A stretch of 64,000 bases of DNA from Actinosynnema sp. ALI-1.44 (GTDB taxonomy: Bacteria > Actinomycetota > Actinomycetes > Mycobacteriales > Pseudonocardiaceae): the NCBI RefSeq assembly GCF_001984155.1, contig NZ_MTQO01000043.1, forward strand, positions 248,001-312,000, in the 5' to 3' direction. Below, piece by piece: positions 1 to 8,541 of the stretch. Below the pieces are notes generated by a model. It had not been told where the DNA came from and made no database searches. It saw nothing but the letters and a program-made list of their open reading frames with translations. The stretch's first letter is position 1. Every line of letters begins with the position of its first letter. The position numbers were made by a program, and so were the translations under genes.

Positions 1-108
1 ACTCCCGACGACGCCGCGCGGCTGATCGCGTGGCTGGTCGGCGACGACGCCGAGTGGATCACCGGTCAGGTGATCAACTCCGAGGGCGGGATCCGCCGGT
101 TCGACTGA
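1..108 (+). CDS. SDR family oxidoreductase, C-terminal end only
   Basis: The first 35 codons of the window, read in frame 1 up to TGA at 106-108, end a protein whose start lies upstream of the window. The residues WITGQVINSEGG are the usual C-terminal signature of short-chain dehydrogenases/reductases of the FabG-like type, where this loop packs against the cofactor and substrate site. The catalytic tetrad and the GxxxGxG motif are outside the window, so neither substrate nor cofactor can be named. The next gene starts 40 bp downstream on the same strand, with an iron-box-like palindrome in between, so the two probably do not form a simple operon. Confidence 0.75.
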   Translation, partial: TPDDAARLIAWLVGDDAEWITGQVINSEGGIRRFD

Positions 109-110
109 AG

Positions 111-129
111 TTAGGGCAGCCTAACTCGC
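111..129 (+). promoter_or_regulatory. IdeR/DmdR1-like iron box
   Basis: TTAGGGCAGCCTAAC contains inverted arms TTAGG and CCTAA. It follows the actinobacterial IdeR/DtxR consensus (TTAGGTTAGSCTAACCTAA) over its left and central part, but the last four positions do not match. It lies between the SDR stop and the GTG start of the acyl-CoA dehydrogenase-like gene, about 20-35 bp upstream of that start, where a bound repressor would block transcription. The match is partial, so iron control is an inference. Confidence 0.45.
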
Positions 130-148
130 GAATCGGTATGCTGGCGGC

Positions 149-1144
149 GTGACGGACCTCGTTGAGCGGGCGCACTGGATCGCCGACACTGTTCTCTTCC
201 CGGACGCACGTCGAGTCGACGAGAGCGGCGTCATCCCGGAAAGCCACTTCCGCCTGCTGGCGGCTGAGGGCCTGTACGGCGTCGTCCGGCCGGACGCCGG
301 GCTGGACCTGGACACGATCGTCGCCGTGATCGAGGCACTGGCAGGCGGCTGCCTGGCCACGACGTTCACCTGGATCCAGCACCACGCGGCCGTCATCGGC
401 CTGGCGAACACGACGAACAAGGCGTTGCAGTCGGAGTACCTGGACGACTTCACCACGGGGCGGCGGCGCAGCGGCGTGGCGTTCGCCGGTGCGCTGGCCA
501 ACCCGCCGCGGCTGCGCGCCACCCGGGCGGACGGCGGCTGGATCTTCGACGGCGACGCGCCGTTCGTCAGCGGCTGGGGGATCGTCGACGTGCTTCACCT
601 GTCCGGCAACGCGGGCGACACCATCGTCAACGCCCTCGTCGACGCCAAAGGCCTCGACACGCGGCCGTTCGAGCTGGTTTCGTTGCAGGCCACCGCGACC
701 GTGCGACTGAAGTTCGACGAGCTGTTCGTTCCGGACGCGCGGGTGGTCGCCGAAGTTCCCGTCGAGCAGTTCCTCGCCACGCAGCACGTGGGTGCCCGGC
801 TCAACGGTGCCATGCCCACGGGGCTGGCGTCGCGGTGTGTCCGGTTGCTCGAGGAGCACGGCCGGGCCGACGCCGCGGCCGCACTGTCCGAGCAGGTCAT
901 CGGTGTGCGCGCCGGGCTGAACGCGGGACTGGCCGACCCCACGTCCATCTTCGCCGCGCGGGCCGCCGCGTCCGACCTGGCGTATCGCGCTGCCGGAGCG
1001 GTGGTCGTGGCCGAGGGCGCGTCCGGTGTCATCGTCGGAGGGCATGGCCAGCGGCTGGTCCGTGAGGCGCTGTTCACCCTCGTCGCCGGTAGCCGTGCGC
1101 CGATGAAGGACGCTTTGCTCGACGTGCTCACAGCCGCGCGGTGA
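149..1144 (+). CDS. Acyl-CoA dehydrogenase family protein
   Basis: This is a 331-residue protein starting at GTG. It has the alpha-beta-alpha layout of acyl-CoA dehydrogenases: an N-terminal helical part (EGLYGVVRPDAG), a middle beta domain with the FAGALANPP and WIFDGDAPFVSGWG stretches typical of flavin-binding ACADs, and a C-terminal helical bundle. At 331 residues it is shorter than the usual ~380, and I cannot identify a clear catalytic Glu, so it may be a specialised oxidoreductase (like those in natural-product or siderophore pathways) rather than a beta-oxidation enzyme. An iron-box-like palindrome lies just upstream. The last 17 bp overlap the opposite-strand rfbA relic. Confidence 0.75.
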   Translation: MTDLVERAHWIADTVLFPDARRVDESGVIPESHFRLLAAEGLYGVVRPDAGLDLDTIVAVIEALAGGCLATTFTWIQHHAAVIGLANTTNKALQSEYLDDFTTGRRRSGVAFAGALANPPRLRATRADGGWIFDGDAPFVSGWGIVDVLHLSGNAGDTIVNALVDAKGLDTRPFELVSLQATATVRLKFDELFVPDARVVAEVPVEQFLATQHVGARLNGAMPTGLASRCVRLLEEHGRADAAAALSEQVIGVRAGLNAGLADPTSIFAARAAASDLAYRAAGAVVVAEGASGVIVGGHGQRLVREALFTLVAGSRAPMKDALLDVLTAAR

Positions 1145-1384
1145 ACTCCTTGGCGATGAACATCACGTACTGGCCGTAACGCGAGTTCGCCTGTCGCCCG
1201 CCCAGTGCGTGGCAGGCGTGGGCGTCGATGAAACCCATGCGCAGAGCCACTTCCTCGATGCACGCGATGCGCACTCCCTGCGCCGCCGAGTCGCCGTCGA
1301 CGTAGTCGGCTTGTCGTTGACCGGCAGCAGCTGTTTGGACACCGCCAGCGTGATCGGGTGGAGCCGGGTGCCGGATCCCCCGGC
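1128..1384 (-). pseudogene. rfbA: Relic of glucose-1-phosphate thymidylyltransferase (rfbA/rmlA)
   Basis: On the minus strand, 1384-1307 encodes [10 protein letters not shown] followed by [16 protein letters not shown], the unmistakable nucleotide-binding N terminus of RmlA (dTDP-glucose synthesis). Within a few bases the reading frame changes, and 1304-1128 encodes [18 protein letters not shown] and then [15 protein letters not shown], the very C terminus of the same enzyme. A normal RmlA is about 290 residues. Here roughly the central 200 codons are gone and the two ends are joined out of frame. No start codon or ribosome site fits the N-terminal part. This is the residue of an internal deletion, not a functional gene. 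Confidence 0.85.
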
Positions 1385-1424
1385 GGTGTCGGCCAGCGGG
1401 CCGCGGTCGCGGTCGTGCACCACC

Positions 1425-2261
1425 CTACCTGCCCGAAGCGCGCCGAGACATTCTGTCCACAATGGATCTGGCGGGAGGGTTCGGATGGCGGAACCGGTGG
1501 CCGCGCGCCAGAAGCCGTACCGGCTCTATGACACCGTTTCCCGGCGCGACGGCGTTCACGCGGCCGGACAGGCTGTCGTCGGCGATCGCGCGCAGATAGA
1601 CGTCGCACAGGTCGTCGAGCGCGATCCACGTCGGTCCACCGCGCCTGCTGCCGTTGCGCACCGACACAGTCCGGCCGCCGGCTTCGATCCGTGTCACGTC
1701 GTCGGCCACATGGACGGTCGCGTCGAGTCGCTCGTCAGTCGGCGTACGGACCACTCGATGTCCGCCTGTGGTGAGCAAAGCGGTGAACGCCGTCGCGACC
1801 GGGCCGTCCGGGCCGGTCACCGCGACGGTCAACGGCGGCGAACCCAGCTCGGCGTGGATGGCCAGGTCCTCGGCCAGCTTGCGGTGCCGGTAGCGGAACA
1901 TGGGCTGCAGCAGGAACCTGGGCACGAGCGTGTCCACGTGGTCGGTCAGCCGGGTCCGGCCCGCGCCCTCCGCCGTGAACTCGTGCCGGTGCCGCCACGA
2001 CATGACCAGCGACAACGGACCTTCGAGCCGGTCGGCGAACAGCTCGGGCGGCCGGTACTCGCTCGGCTGGTGCTGTGCCCGCCAGCGCAGACCACCCGGG
2101 ATCTTGAAGATCGCGGTGCCGTCCCGCAGCGAGTCGGCTTCCTGGATCACTTCGATCGGTTGCCACGGTGGGCTGAGCCGGACGAGCGCGCCTGGCCGCG
2201 CGTGCCAGTCGAACACGTCCTGGAGTGGAGCGTCCACGACGCTCGAGTAAACGATTCCCAT
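1425..2261 (-). CDS. SRPBCC domain protein with shortened TIGR01777-type epimerase domain
   Basis: The start was placed at [12 protein letters not shown] (ATG at 2261), which is where members of this fusion family begin; the upstream in-frame extension lacks family similarity. Residues 1-145 form a START/SRPBCC-like ligand pocket ([32 protein letters not shown]). A Rossmann-like segment follows ([16 protein letters not shown]), then the C-terminal [15 protein letters not shown] and VNAVAP of TIGR01777/YfcH epimerases. The family is usually ~450-480 residues when fused; this one has 278. The middle of the NAD-binding domain is missing and the extreme C terminus is unlike the family. It may be a decaying gene; it abuts the rfbA relic and is divergent from the large kinase gene. 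Confidence 0.6.
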   Translation of the reverse strand: MGIVYSSVVDAPLQDVFDWHARPGALVRLSPPWQPIEVIQEADSLRDGTAIFKIPGGLRWRAQHQPSEYRPPELFADRLEGPLSLVMSWRHRHEFTAEGAGRTRLTDHVDTLVPRFLLQPMFRYRHRKLAEDLAIHAELGSPPLTVAVTGPDGPVATAFTALLTTGGHRVVRTPTDERLDATVHVADDVTRIEAGGRTVSVRNGSRRGGPTWIALDDLCDVYLRAIADDSLSGRVNAVAPGNGVIEPVRLLARGHRFRHPNPPARSIVDRMSRRASGR

Positions 2262-2355
2262 AGCACCCTTGAGTATCGGCGCGGACCCGGACGGTGGCCA
2301 CTTGTCGGCAAAGATGCCCACGCGGGCCCGGTGGCCGGATCGGTAGGTTTCTCCC

Positions 2356-5300
2356 ATGGTGGCGGGCACGTTCAGCGCGGAACCCACGGATCTGCCGGTC
2401 TTCGGGCCGTATCGCATCGAGGGCCTGCTCGGCCGGGGCGGCATGGGTGTGGTCCACCGGGCCTACGACACGGTGCACGAACGCGTCGTCGCACTGAAAC
2501 GACTGCCCGGTTCGGTCACCGACCAGGACTACCGCGCCCGGTTCAAACGGGAGGCCCGGCTGGTCGCGGCCATGGACCACCCGAACGTCATCCCGGTCAA
2601 CGACTTCGGCGAGATCGACGGCGACCTGTTCATCGACATGGCACTGGTCGACGGCACCGACCTGCGGCGCGCGCTCGGCGCGGGCCCGATCGACCCCGAC
2701 CGGGCGTTCCGGATCCTCGGCCAGGTGGCGTCCGCGCTGGACGCCGCGCACCGCGAAGGCCTGGTCCACCGGGACGTGAAACCGTCCAACATCCTGCTCG
2801 GCCGGGACGACCACGCCTACCTCGCCGATTTCGGCATCGCACGGGAGACCTCGCCGGAGGCGACCGCGCTGACCAGGTCCGGTGACCTGATCGGCACCTG
2901 GGACTACATGGCGCCGGAACGGCTGTCGGCAGGCCCGGTCGACAGCCGCAGCGACCAGTACTCGCTGGCCTGCGTGCTGTTCGAGAGCCTGACCGGCAGG
3001 CAGGCCCACCCCGGCACCGACCCGGCCGCCAAGATCGCCGCGCACCTGCTGCAACCGCCGCCCGCGCCGTCGGTGTTCGTCCCGGCGATCACCCGTGAAC
3101 TCGACACCGTGGTCATGCGTGGCATGGCCAAGGACCCGGCCCGCAGGTTCGCCACCGCGAGCGAGTTCATGACGGCCGCGCGGACCGCCGCCTACGCCGG
3201 GGGCACCGAACGAGCCGCGCCCGCCACCGAAGGCCAGGCCGACCTGGTCAAAGCGATCCTGCGGTCCAGCGCACCACGTCGTACGCCGACACTGCCGATC
3301 ACCGCCACGGCCCCGTACCCCGGTCTGGTCGGGTTCGACGAGCGGGACGCGGAGCTGTTCCACGGCCGCGCACACGTGGTGACGGATCTGCTGGTGCGGC
3401 TTGCCGAGCAGCTCGACGGCGGCGAACCCGTCGTGCTCGTCGGGGCGTCCGGTGCGGGCAAGTCCTCGGTGCTGCACGCAGGTCTGCTGCCCACGCTGAC
3501 CGACTGGCCGCACGCCGTCCTCACGCCGGGGCTGGACCCGATCGGCCTGCTCGCGGCGGCCGTCGCCCCGCACACCGGCGGCGACCCGGCCGAGCTGGCC
3601 GCGCGAATCAGGCAGGAGCCGTCCGATTTCGGTGCTTTGTGCGCCGTGGACCGCAAACGTCTGGTGATCGTGGTCGACCAGTTCGAGGAACTGTTCACCC
3701 ACGGCGTGCCGGACGAGCAACGCCGGGTGTTCGCCACCGCGCTGGCCAACGCCCGGCCCGCACTGGTCGTGCTGGCCGTCCGGGCGGACCTCGTCGACCG
3801 GTGCATCGACCTGGCGCCGCTGATCCCGGCGTTCACCGCACCGGTGCTGCTGGGCGCGATGGACGCGAACGAACTGCGCCAGGCGATCGTGCGGCCAGCG
3901 CGGGACTTCGGCGTGGAGATCGAACCCGGCCTGCCGGAACGGCTGATCGCCGACCTGGGGGTGCGCGGCGAATCCGGATACGACCCCGGCGCGCTGCCCA
4001 GGATGGCCCACGCCTTGCGTGAGGCGTGGAACTTCCGGGAAGGCGACACGCTGACGTTGGCCGCGTACCGCAGGGCGGGCGGAATCGACGGCGCGGTGTC
4101 CCGTACCGCCGAGGACATCTACGCACGGCTCGATCCACGCAGCCGGGAGATAGTGCGTGCGGTGCTGTTGCGGTTGGTGACCGTGTCCGACGACGGCGCG
4201 GTCGCCCGGCGCAGGGTCGACCCGCGTGAGATCGGCGGTCCGGTCCTGGACCAGTTGATCGCCGCGCGCCTGGTCACCGTCGACGCGACGGGCGCGAGGC
4301 TCAGCCACGAAGCCCTGCTCACCGCGTGGCCACGGCTGCGGGACTGGATCGACGAGGACCGCGCCGGGCTCGTCCAGCACCGGAGGTTCACCGACGCGGT
4401 GCGTGTCTGGACCGAGTCGGGTCAGCAGGACGACGACCTCTACCGCGGTGCCCGGCTCGCGACGGTCAACGCGTGGCTCGAGCAGGGCCGGACCGGTCTG
4501 CAACCGGCCGAACAGGAGTTCCTGCACAGGTCGAACAACGCCGAACACGCCGGTGTGATCGCCGCGCGCCGACGTACGCGCCGACTGCGCACCATGGTGG
4601 CCGCGTTGAGCGTGTTGCTGGTGGTGGCCGTCGGCGCGGTCGTGGTGGCGACCCGGCTGCGGCAGGACGCCAGCAACGAACGGGACCGGGCCGACCTCGG
4701 CCGTCAGCTGAACCTGTCCCGGCAGTTGGCCGCGGAGTCCGAACTGGCCAGGGGGATCGACCACGCCAGAACCGGGTTGCTGGCGCTGGGCTCGTGGCAG
4801 GCCGAGCACACCGTGGAAAGCCGGAGTGCTGTGCTCGGCGTGCAGACCGATCATTTCCGGGGGCGAATGCTCGGCCACGACGGACCGGTGACGGGCATCG
4901 CGATCAGCGACGACGGCGACGTCGCGGTGAGCGGCGGGCGAGACGGCTCGCTGCGCCTCTGGGACGTGCCGGGGCACCGGGAACTGGCTATGCTGGACGA
5001 CGGGGACGGCTGGTACCGCTCCGTGTCGATGACCGCGGACGGCCGGTTGCTCCTGGCGGCCAACGCGACGGGCGCCCAGGTGTCGCTGTGGAACGTGCCG
5101 GAGCGCAAGCGGATCTTCACCGTGCCCAGCCGCGCGGTCGACGGGCACATCGTGCGCGACGGCTCGTCCTTCACCGCGTTCACCGAGAAGGGCGTCACGG
5201 TGTGGGACACCGCCAAGCTCACCGAGACCGCGCGGTTCCCCGCGCCCGCGTCCCTCGCGATGGCCCAGAGCCCGGACGGGAAGCTCATCGCGACCACCAA

Positions 5301-6741
5301 CGAGAAGAACGTCGAGGTGCGCCGCACGAGCGACGGCGTGCTCGTGGCGACCTTGACCGGCAACACCGACGACGTCACCGGCCTGGCGTTCAACCGGGCG
5401 TCGACCGCGCTCGCCACAGTGTCCCAGGACCGGCACCTGTTGCTGTGGGACACATCGAAGTGGACTCGTTCACTGGACAAGGAAACGTCGGAGCCGGGCC
5501 TGAACGCGGTCACCTTCGACCCGGCCGGGACGGCGGTCCTGGCAGGCGGGGTCGGGACGACGCTGCGCGCGTGGGACATCGCGTCGGGGCAGGAGATGCT
5601 GGGACTCGGCACCGGCTCGGTCACCACGTTCGGCCTCGCGATGAGCGGTGACGGGCACACGTTCCTCAGTGCCGACTCCGCGGGCCAGATCACGGTATGG
5701 GCCTTCCAACGAACCGCGCTCGGGCCGCGTGACAGCCCGATGGTCGCGGTCGCGTCCCACGGGAAGCTGTTCGTCACGGCCGCGGCGGACGGAGCGATCC
5801 GGTTGTGGGACAGCACGACCGGCGACCAGATCAAGCGCTGGTCCCATGGCGGGACGGCGGCGTCCGCCGCGTTCAGCCCGGACGGGTCCCGTGTCGTCAC
5901 AGTCGGTCTGGACGGTGCCGTGGTCGCGTGGGACGTGGCCACCGGCGCGCAGACGAGCCGGTATTCCCGTCCTGGGACGGAATTCACCGAACTGGCGTTC
6001 AGCCCGGACGGCAAGGAGATCGCTGTCGCGGGCAAGACCCCGGCAGGGGCGAGCAAGGACCAGGACCGCGACGAGGTCGTGTTCCTCAACGCCGAGGACC
6101 TGACGATGGCCGCCATCAGGCCGACCAGGAAGGAACCGCGCAACGAGCTCGTCGTCGAGGTGAACTACCCGACGTCGGTGAAGTACAGCCCGGATGGCGA
6201 AGTCCTGGCGTTGACGCTGTCCGGCGGGAAGGTCGGTCTGTTGCCCACAGCGAACCCGCGCGGGCCGATGCGGATCCTGCCCGGCCACGACAGGCTGGCG
6301 ATGGACACGGCGTTCACCCCGGACGGCCGGACGCTGGTGACCGCGGGCGGCGACCGGATGGTCCGGCTGTGGCGGGTGTCCGACGGCGAACAGGTCGGCC
6401 TGATCACCGGGCACGACTCACCGGTCCGGAGGATCCGGTTGACCCCGGATGGCCGGACGATGCTGACCGCGAGCCAGGACACCGTGCTGCGGCTGTGGGA
6501 ATTCCCCGGCGGTCAACCGGTCGCCCGGCTCGACCGGCACGACGACGCGATCAACGACACCACGTTCGACGCGGACGGCACGCGGGCGATCAGCGCCTCG
6601 GCCGACGGCACCGCGCGGATCTGGGATCTCGACCCGGACAACGCCGTCCGCGCGATCTGCGACCGGCTCAACCGGGCCGGGCTCGCCGAGGACTGGGCGG
6701 CCCTCGGACCGGACCGCGGCGCCACACCGGTGTGTCCCTGA
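2356..6741 (+). CDS. Ser/Thr kinase - nSTAND NTPase - WD40 repeat protein
   Basis: This is a 1461-residue protein. Residues ~18-275 are a Hanks-type kinase: glycine loop GRGGMG (26-31), Lys48 in VALKRL, HRDVKPSN (His138), DFGIA and GTWDYMAPE, so it looks active. After a linker, PYPGLVGFDERDAELFHGR and GASGAGKSS (Walker A, about 364) with VIVVDQFEELF (Walker B, about 440) mark an nSTAND1 NTPase. A single hydrophobic segment (about 748-770) follows, then roughly a dozen WD40-like repeats (SPDGxxxxT...RLWD) to the C terminus. STAND architectures usually sense a ligand through the repeats, then oligomerise and release an effector; here the kinase is the probable effector (inference). The stop overlaps the next start (ATGA), so it is co-translated with the FHA-like protein. 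Confidence 0.93.
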   Translation: MVAGTFSAEPTDLPVFGPYRIEGLLGRGGMGVVHRAYDTVHERVVALKRLPGSVTDQDYRARFKREARLVAAMDHPNVIPVNDFGEIDGDLFIDMALVDGTDLRRALGAGPIDPDRAFRILGQVASALDAAHREGLVHRDVKPSNILLGRDDHAYLADFGIARETSPEATALTRSGDLIGTWDYMAPERLSAGPVDSRSDQYSLACVLFESLTGRQAHPGTDPAAKIAAHLLQPPPAPSVFVPAITRELDTVVMRGMAKDPARRFATASEFMTAARTAAYAGGTERAAPATEGQADLVKAILRSSAPRRTPTLPITATAPYPGLVGFDERDAELFHGRAHVVTDLLVRLAEQLDGGEPVVLVGASGAGKSSVLHAGLLPTLTDWPHAVLTPGLDPIGLLAAAVAPHTGGDPAELAARIRQEPSDFGALCAVDRKRLVIVVDQFEELFTHGVPDEQRRVFATALANARPALVVLAVRADLVDRCIDLAPLIPAFTAPVLLGAMDANELRQAIVRPARDFGVEIEPGLPERLIADLGVRGESGYDPGALPRMAHALREAWNFREGDTLTLAAYRRAGGIDGAVSRTAEDIYARLDPRSREIVRAVLLRLVTVSDDGAVARRRVDPREIGGPVLDQLIAARLVTVDATGARLSHEALLTAWPRLRDWIDEDRAGLVQHRRFTDAVRVWTESGQQDDDLYRGARLATVNAWLEQGRTGLQPAEQEFLHRSNNAEHAGVIAARRRTRRLRTMVAALSVLLVVAVGAVVVATRLRQDASNERDRADLGRQLNLSRQLAAESELARGIDHARTGLLALGSWQAEHTVESRSAVLGVQTDHFRGRMLGHDGPVTGIAISDDGDVAVSGGRDGSLRLWDVPGHRELAMLDDGDGWYRSVSMTADGRLLLAANATGAQVSLWNVPERKRIFTVPSRAVDGHIVRDGSSFTAFTEKGVTVWDTAKLTETARFPAPASLAMAQSPDGKLIATTNEKNVEVRRTSDGVLVATLTGNTDDVTGLAFNRASTALATVSQDRHLLLWDTSKWTRSLDKETSEPGLNAVTFDPAGTAVLAGGVGTTLRAWDIASGQEMLGLGTGSVTTFGLAMSGDGHTFLSADSAGQITVWAFQRTALGPRDSPMVAVASHGKLFVTAAADGAIRLWDSTTGDQIKRWSHGGTAASAAFSPDGSRVVTVGLDGAVVAWDVATGAQTSRYSRPGTEFTELAFSPDGKEIAVAGKTPAGASKDQDRDEVVFLNAEDLTMAAIRPTRKEPRNELVVEVNYPTSVKYSPDGEVLALTLSGGKVGLLPTANPRGPMRILPGHDRLAMDTAFTPDGRTLVTAGGDRMVRLWRVSDGEQVGLITGHDSPVRRIRLTPDGRTMLTASQDTVLRLWEFPGGQPVARLDRHDDAINDTTFDADGTRAISASADGTARIWDLDPDNAVRAICDRLNRAGLAEDWAALGPDRGATPVCP

Positions 6742-7535
6742 TGCCCAGCGTGGTGGTCCGGGGCACCGGGATCCCCTCGGTGGTGCTCAAAGCGGGGGAG
6801 TCGCTGCTGTTCGGGCGGGCTCCGCACTACGCGCTACGGCCCGGCGGTGTGGCGTTGACGCTGCCCGACTGTGCGCCGCACATCTCACGGCTGGTCGGTG
6901 AGCTGGTCGTCGCCACGGACACGGTCACGCTGACGTGGCTCGGTTCCGGTGAGGCGCAGCTGTCCGGGTTGTTCGACGCGCCCGGTGGTGCACGTCGGGT
7001 CATCCTGACGAAGTCGATGTCGGCGTTGCTGGACGACGGTGAGAACCAGTTGGTCGTCCTGCTCGGCAGGCAGACCGCCGGTGGTTTCGCCGACACGTTG
7101 ATCAGCGTGGACGTGTCGCTGGAGACCGTGCTGCCACTGGTTCCCGGTGATCCGACCGGGCAGGTCACCGCCGCGGGGCCGGGGTTGGTCAGGGAAAGCC
7201 GTGACTGGTACGTGGCGTTGGCCCTGACCGAGCCGTGGTTGGTCGGCAAGGACGACTATCCGCGTCCGCCTTCCAACCGGGAGATCTACGAGCGGGTGGT
7301 CCACTGGCACGGCTACGCCTGGAACCTACAACGGCCGCAACGCGTCGACGACGCGATCCGAGTGATCTCGGCGATCGCCTTCGGGGCTCGTGATGATCCT
7401 TATCTGGCGCAGCACGACGGGCGGTTGCAGAACATCCGGTTCGCGGTCGCTCGTCGGGCCGCCGAGATGCGCCTGGTCACTGTCGCCGACTTGGCCGAAG
7501 TGGAGCGGGTCGCGCGGCAACGGCCTTCGCCGTGA
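6741..7535 (+). CDS. FHA-like domain protein coupled to the kinase
   Basis: A 264-residue protein whose ATG overlaps the TGA of the kinase gene. The N-terminal ~110 residues look like an FHA fold: SLLFGRAP, then CAPHISRLVGEL, matching the conserved GR and S-x-x-H positions that bind phosphothreonine. The C-terminal half (NREIYERVVHWHGYAW to the end) is alpha-helical and contains a possible winged-helix region, but I cannot name it. FHA proteins beside Hanks-type kinases are usually substrates or readers of the kinase product, so it probably recognises autophosphorylated kinase. No membrane segment or signal peptide is visible. Confidence 0.75.
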   Translation: MPSVVVRGTGIPSVVLKAGESLLFGRAPHYALRPGGVALTLPDCAPHISRLVGELVVATDTVTLTWLGSGEAQLSGLFDAPGGARRVILTKSMSALLDDGENQLVVLLGRQTAGGFADTLISVDVSLETVLPLVPGDPTGQVTAAGPGLVRESRDWYVALALTEPWLVGKDDYPRPPSNREIYERVVHWHGYAWNLQRPQRVDDAIRVISAIAFGARDDPYLAQHDGRLQNIRFAVARRAAEMRLVTVADLAEVERVARQRPSP

Positions 7536-7585
7536 GCTCTTGGTCGCCGGTGCGGCAGGCCGGGGCGCCCCTATGATCGGCAGCC

Positions 7586-8533
7586 ATGACTGGTGGTCGG
7601 GAGTGCTTGGGGTGTCATCACGAGGAAGACCTGCACTGGGCGCAGGGGTGCAAGGCGGTCCTCAGTGAGGTGTGGCATGACGCGCACGACGGCTGGGAAG
7701 GGTCGTCGAAGCCGTACAAGGTCATCGAGCGGTGCCTGTGCCCGCAGTACATCCGCCCCAACCCGGCCCACAGGGACGCCCACGGTCCGTCACTGCCGTT
7801 GCGGATGGCGGCCGAGTACGACGAGAACCACCCCGCGCACCGCGTGTTGACACGACTGGACCAGATGATTCGGGGCAGGCAACCGGCGGACGTGGACGCT
7901 GCCACCTCGCTGGCCGGTTGGCTGGCCATCCTCGGCCGCGGCGACCAGTCAGCGTCCTCGTGCGTCAGTGGGACACTCCGCGAGGAGACACTCCGGGACT
8001 TTCTTCCGTTCCACACACAGCAGCAGGTCGACCTCACCCAGCCGCACGCGGCCGAGTGGGCCCGCCGCCTACGCTCCGCCGCCCGGACCGCGGCCGTCGA
8101 ACTACTCGACAAGCACGAGTCCGCCACCGAGGTGTACGTCGACCCGGAGACCCACGCCCCGGTCATCCGCACCAACGACGCGGACGCCCTGTGGACGACG
8201 ATCCCCAGGCGACTGCCCACCACCAGCCCGCTCGCCGAACTGGTGGTGGGCTCGCTCGTGTGGGTGCGCACCGAGTCCGGCACTCTCCACCTGGCCCCTG
8301 ACCAGGAGCACCAGGGTTACCCCTGGCGCCGTGGCAGCACCGACTGGCCCACCAGGCTCGCCACCTTGGTCCACCTTCTTCTCGACGACATCACGGCCGT
8401 GCCCTCCCAGACCCGTGGATCCGAGGTCCCCCAGTCCCTGCGGCTGTTCGCCGAACAGACCTGGCCACCCAGCTGGGCGTTCACCAGGGGCCAGTTGGAA
8501 GCCATCCGTGACGGCGGTCCCGTCACGCCATGA
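7586..8533 (+). CDS. Hypothetical protein with N-terminal Cys/His cluster
   Basis: I do not recognise this 315-residue protein. Third codon positions are strongly G/C-rich in this frame, which supports it over the overlapping alternatives. The N terminus has CLGCHH, then C and CLCPQY, six cysteines and histidines within about 55 residues that could form a small metal site. The rest is alpha-helical with Trp- and Arg-rich stretches and no signal peptide or membrane segment. It follows the FHA-like gene by 50 bp on the same strand and could belong to the same unit. It ends 8 bp from the convergent response regulator. Confidence 0.65.
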   Translation: MTGGRECLGCHHEEDLHWAQGCKAVLSEVWHDAHDGWEGSSKPYKVIERCLCPQYIRPNPAHRDAHGPSLPLRMAAEYDENHPAHRVLTRLDQMIRGRQPADVDAATSLAGWLAILGRGDQSASSCVSGTLREETLRDFLPFHTQQQVDLTQPHAAEWARRLRSAARTAAVELLDKHESATEVYVDPETHAPVIRTNDADALWTTIPRRLPTTSPLAELVVGSLVWVRTESGTLHLAPDQEHQGYPWRRGSTDWPTRLATLVHLLLDDITAVPSQTRGSEVPQSLRLFAEQTWPPSWAFTRGQLEAIRDGGPVTP

Positions 8534-8541
8534 CCGGAGTG

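Noticed and set aside
1735-5436. 1233-residue minus-strand open frame
   Set aside because: It is the antisense of the kinase-WD40 gene and of the SRPBCC gene; composition is Arg/Gly/His-rich and no domain is present.
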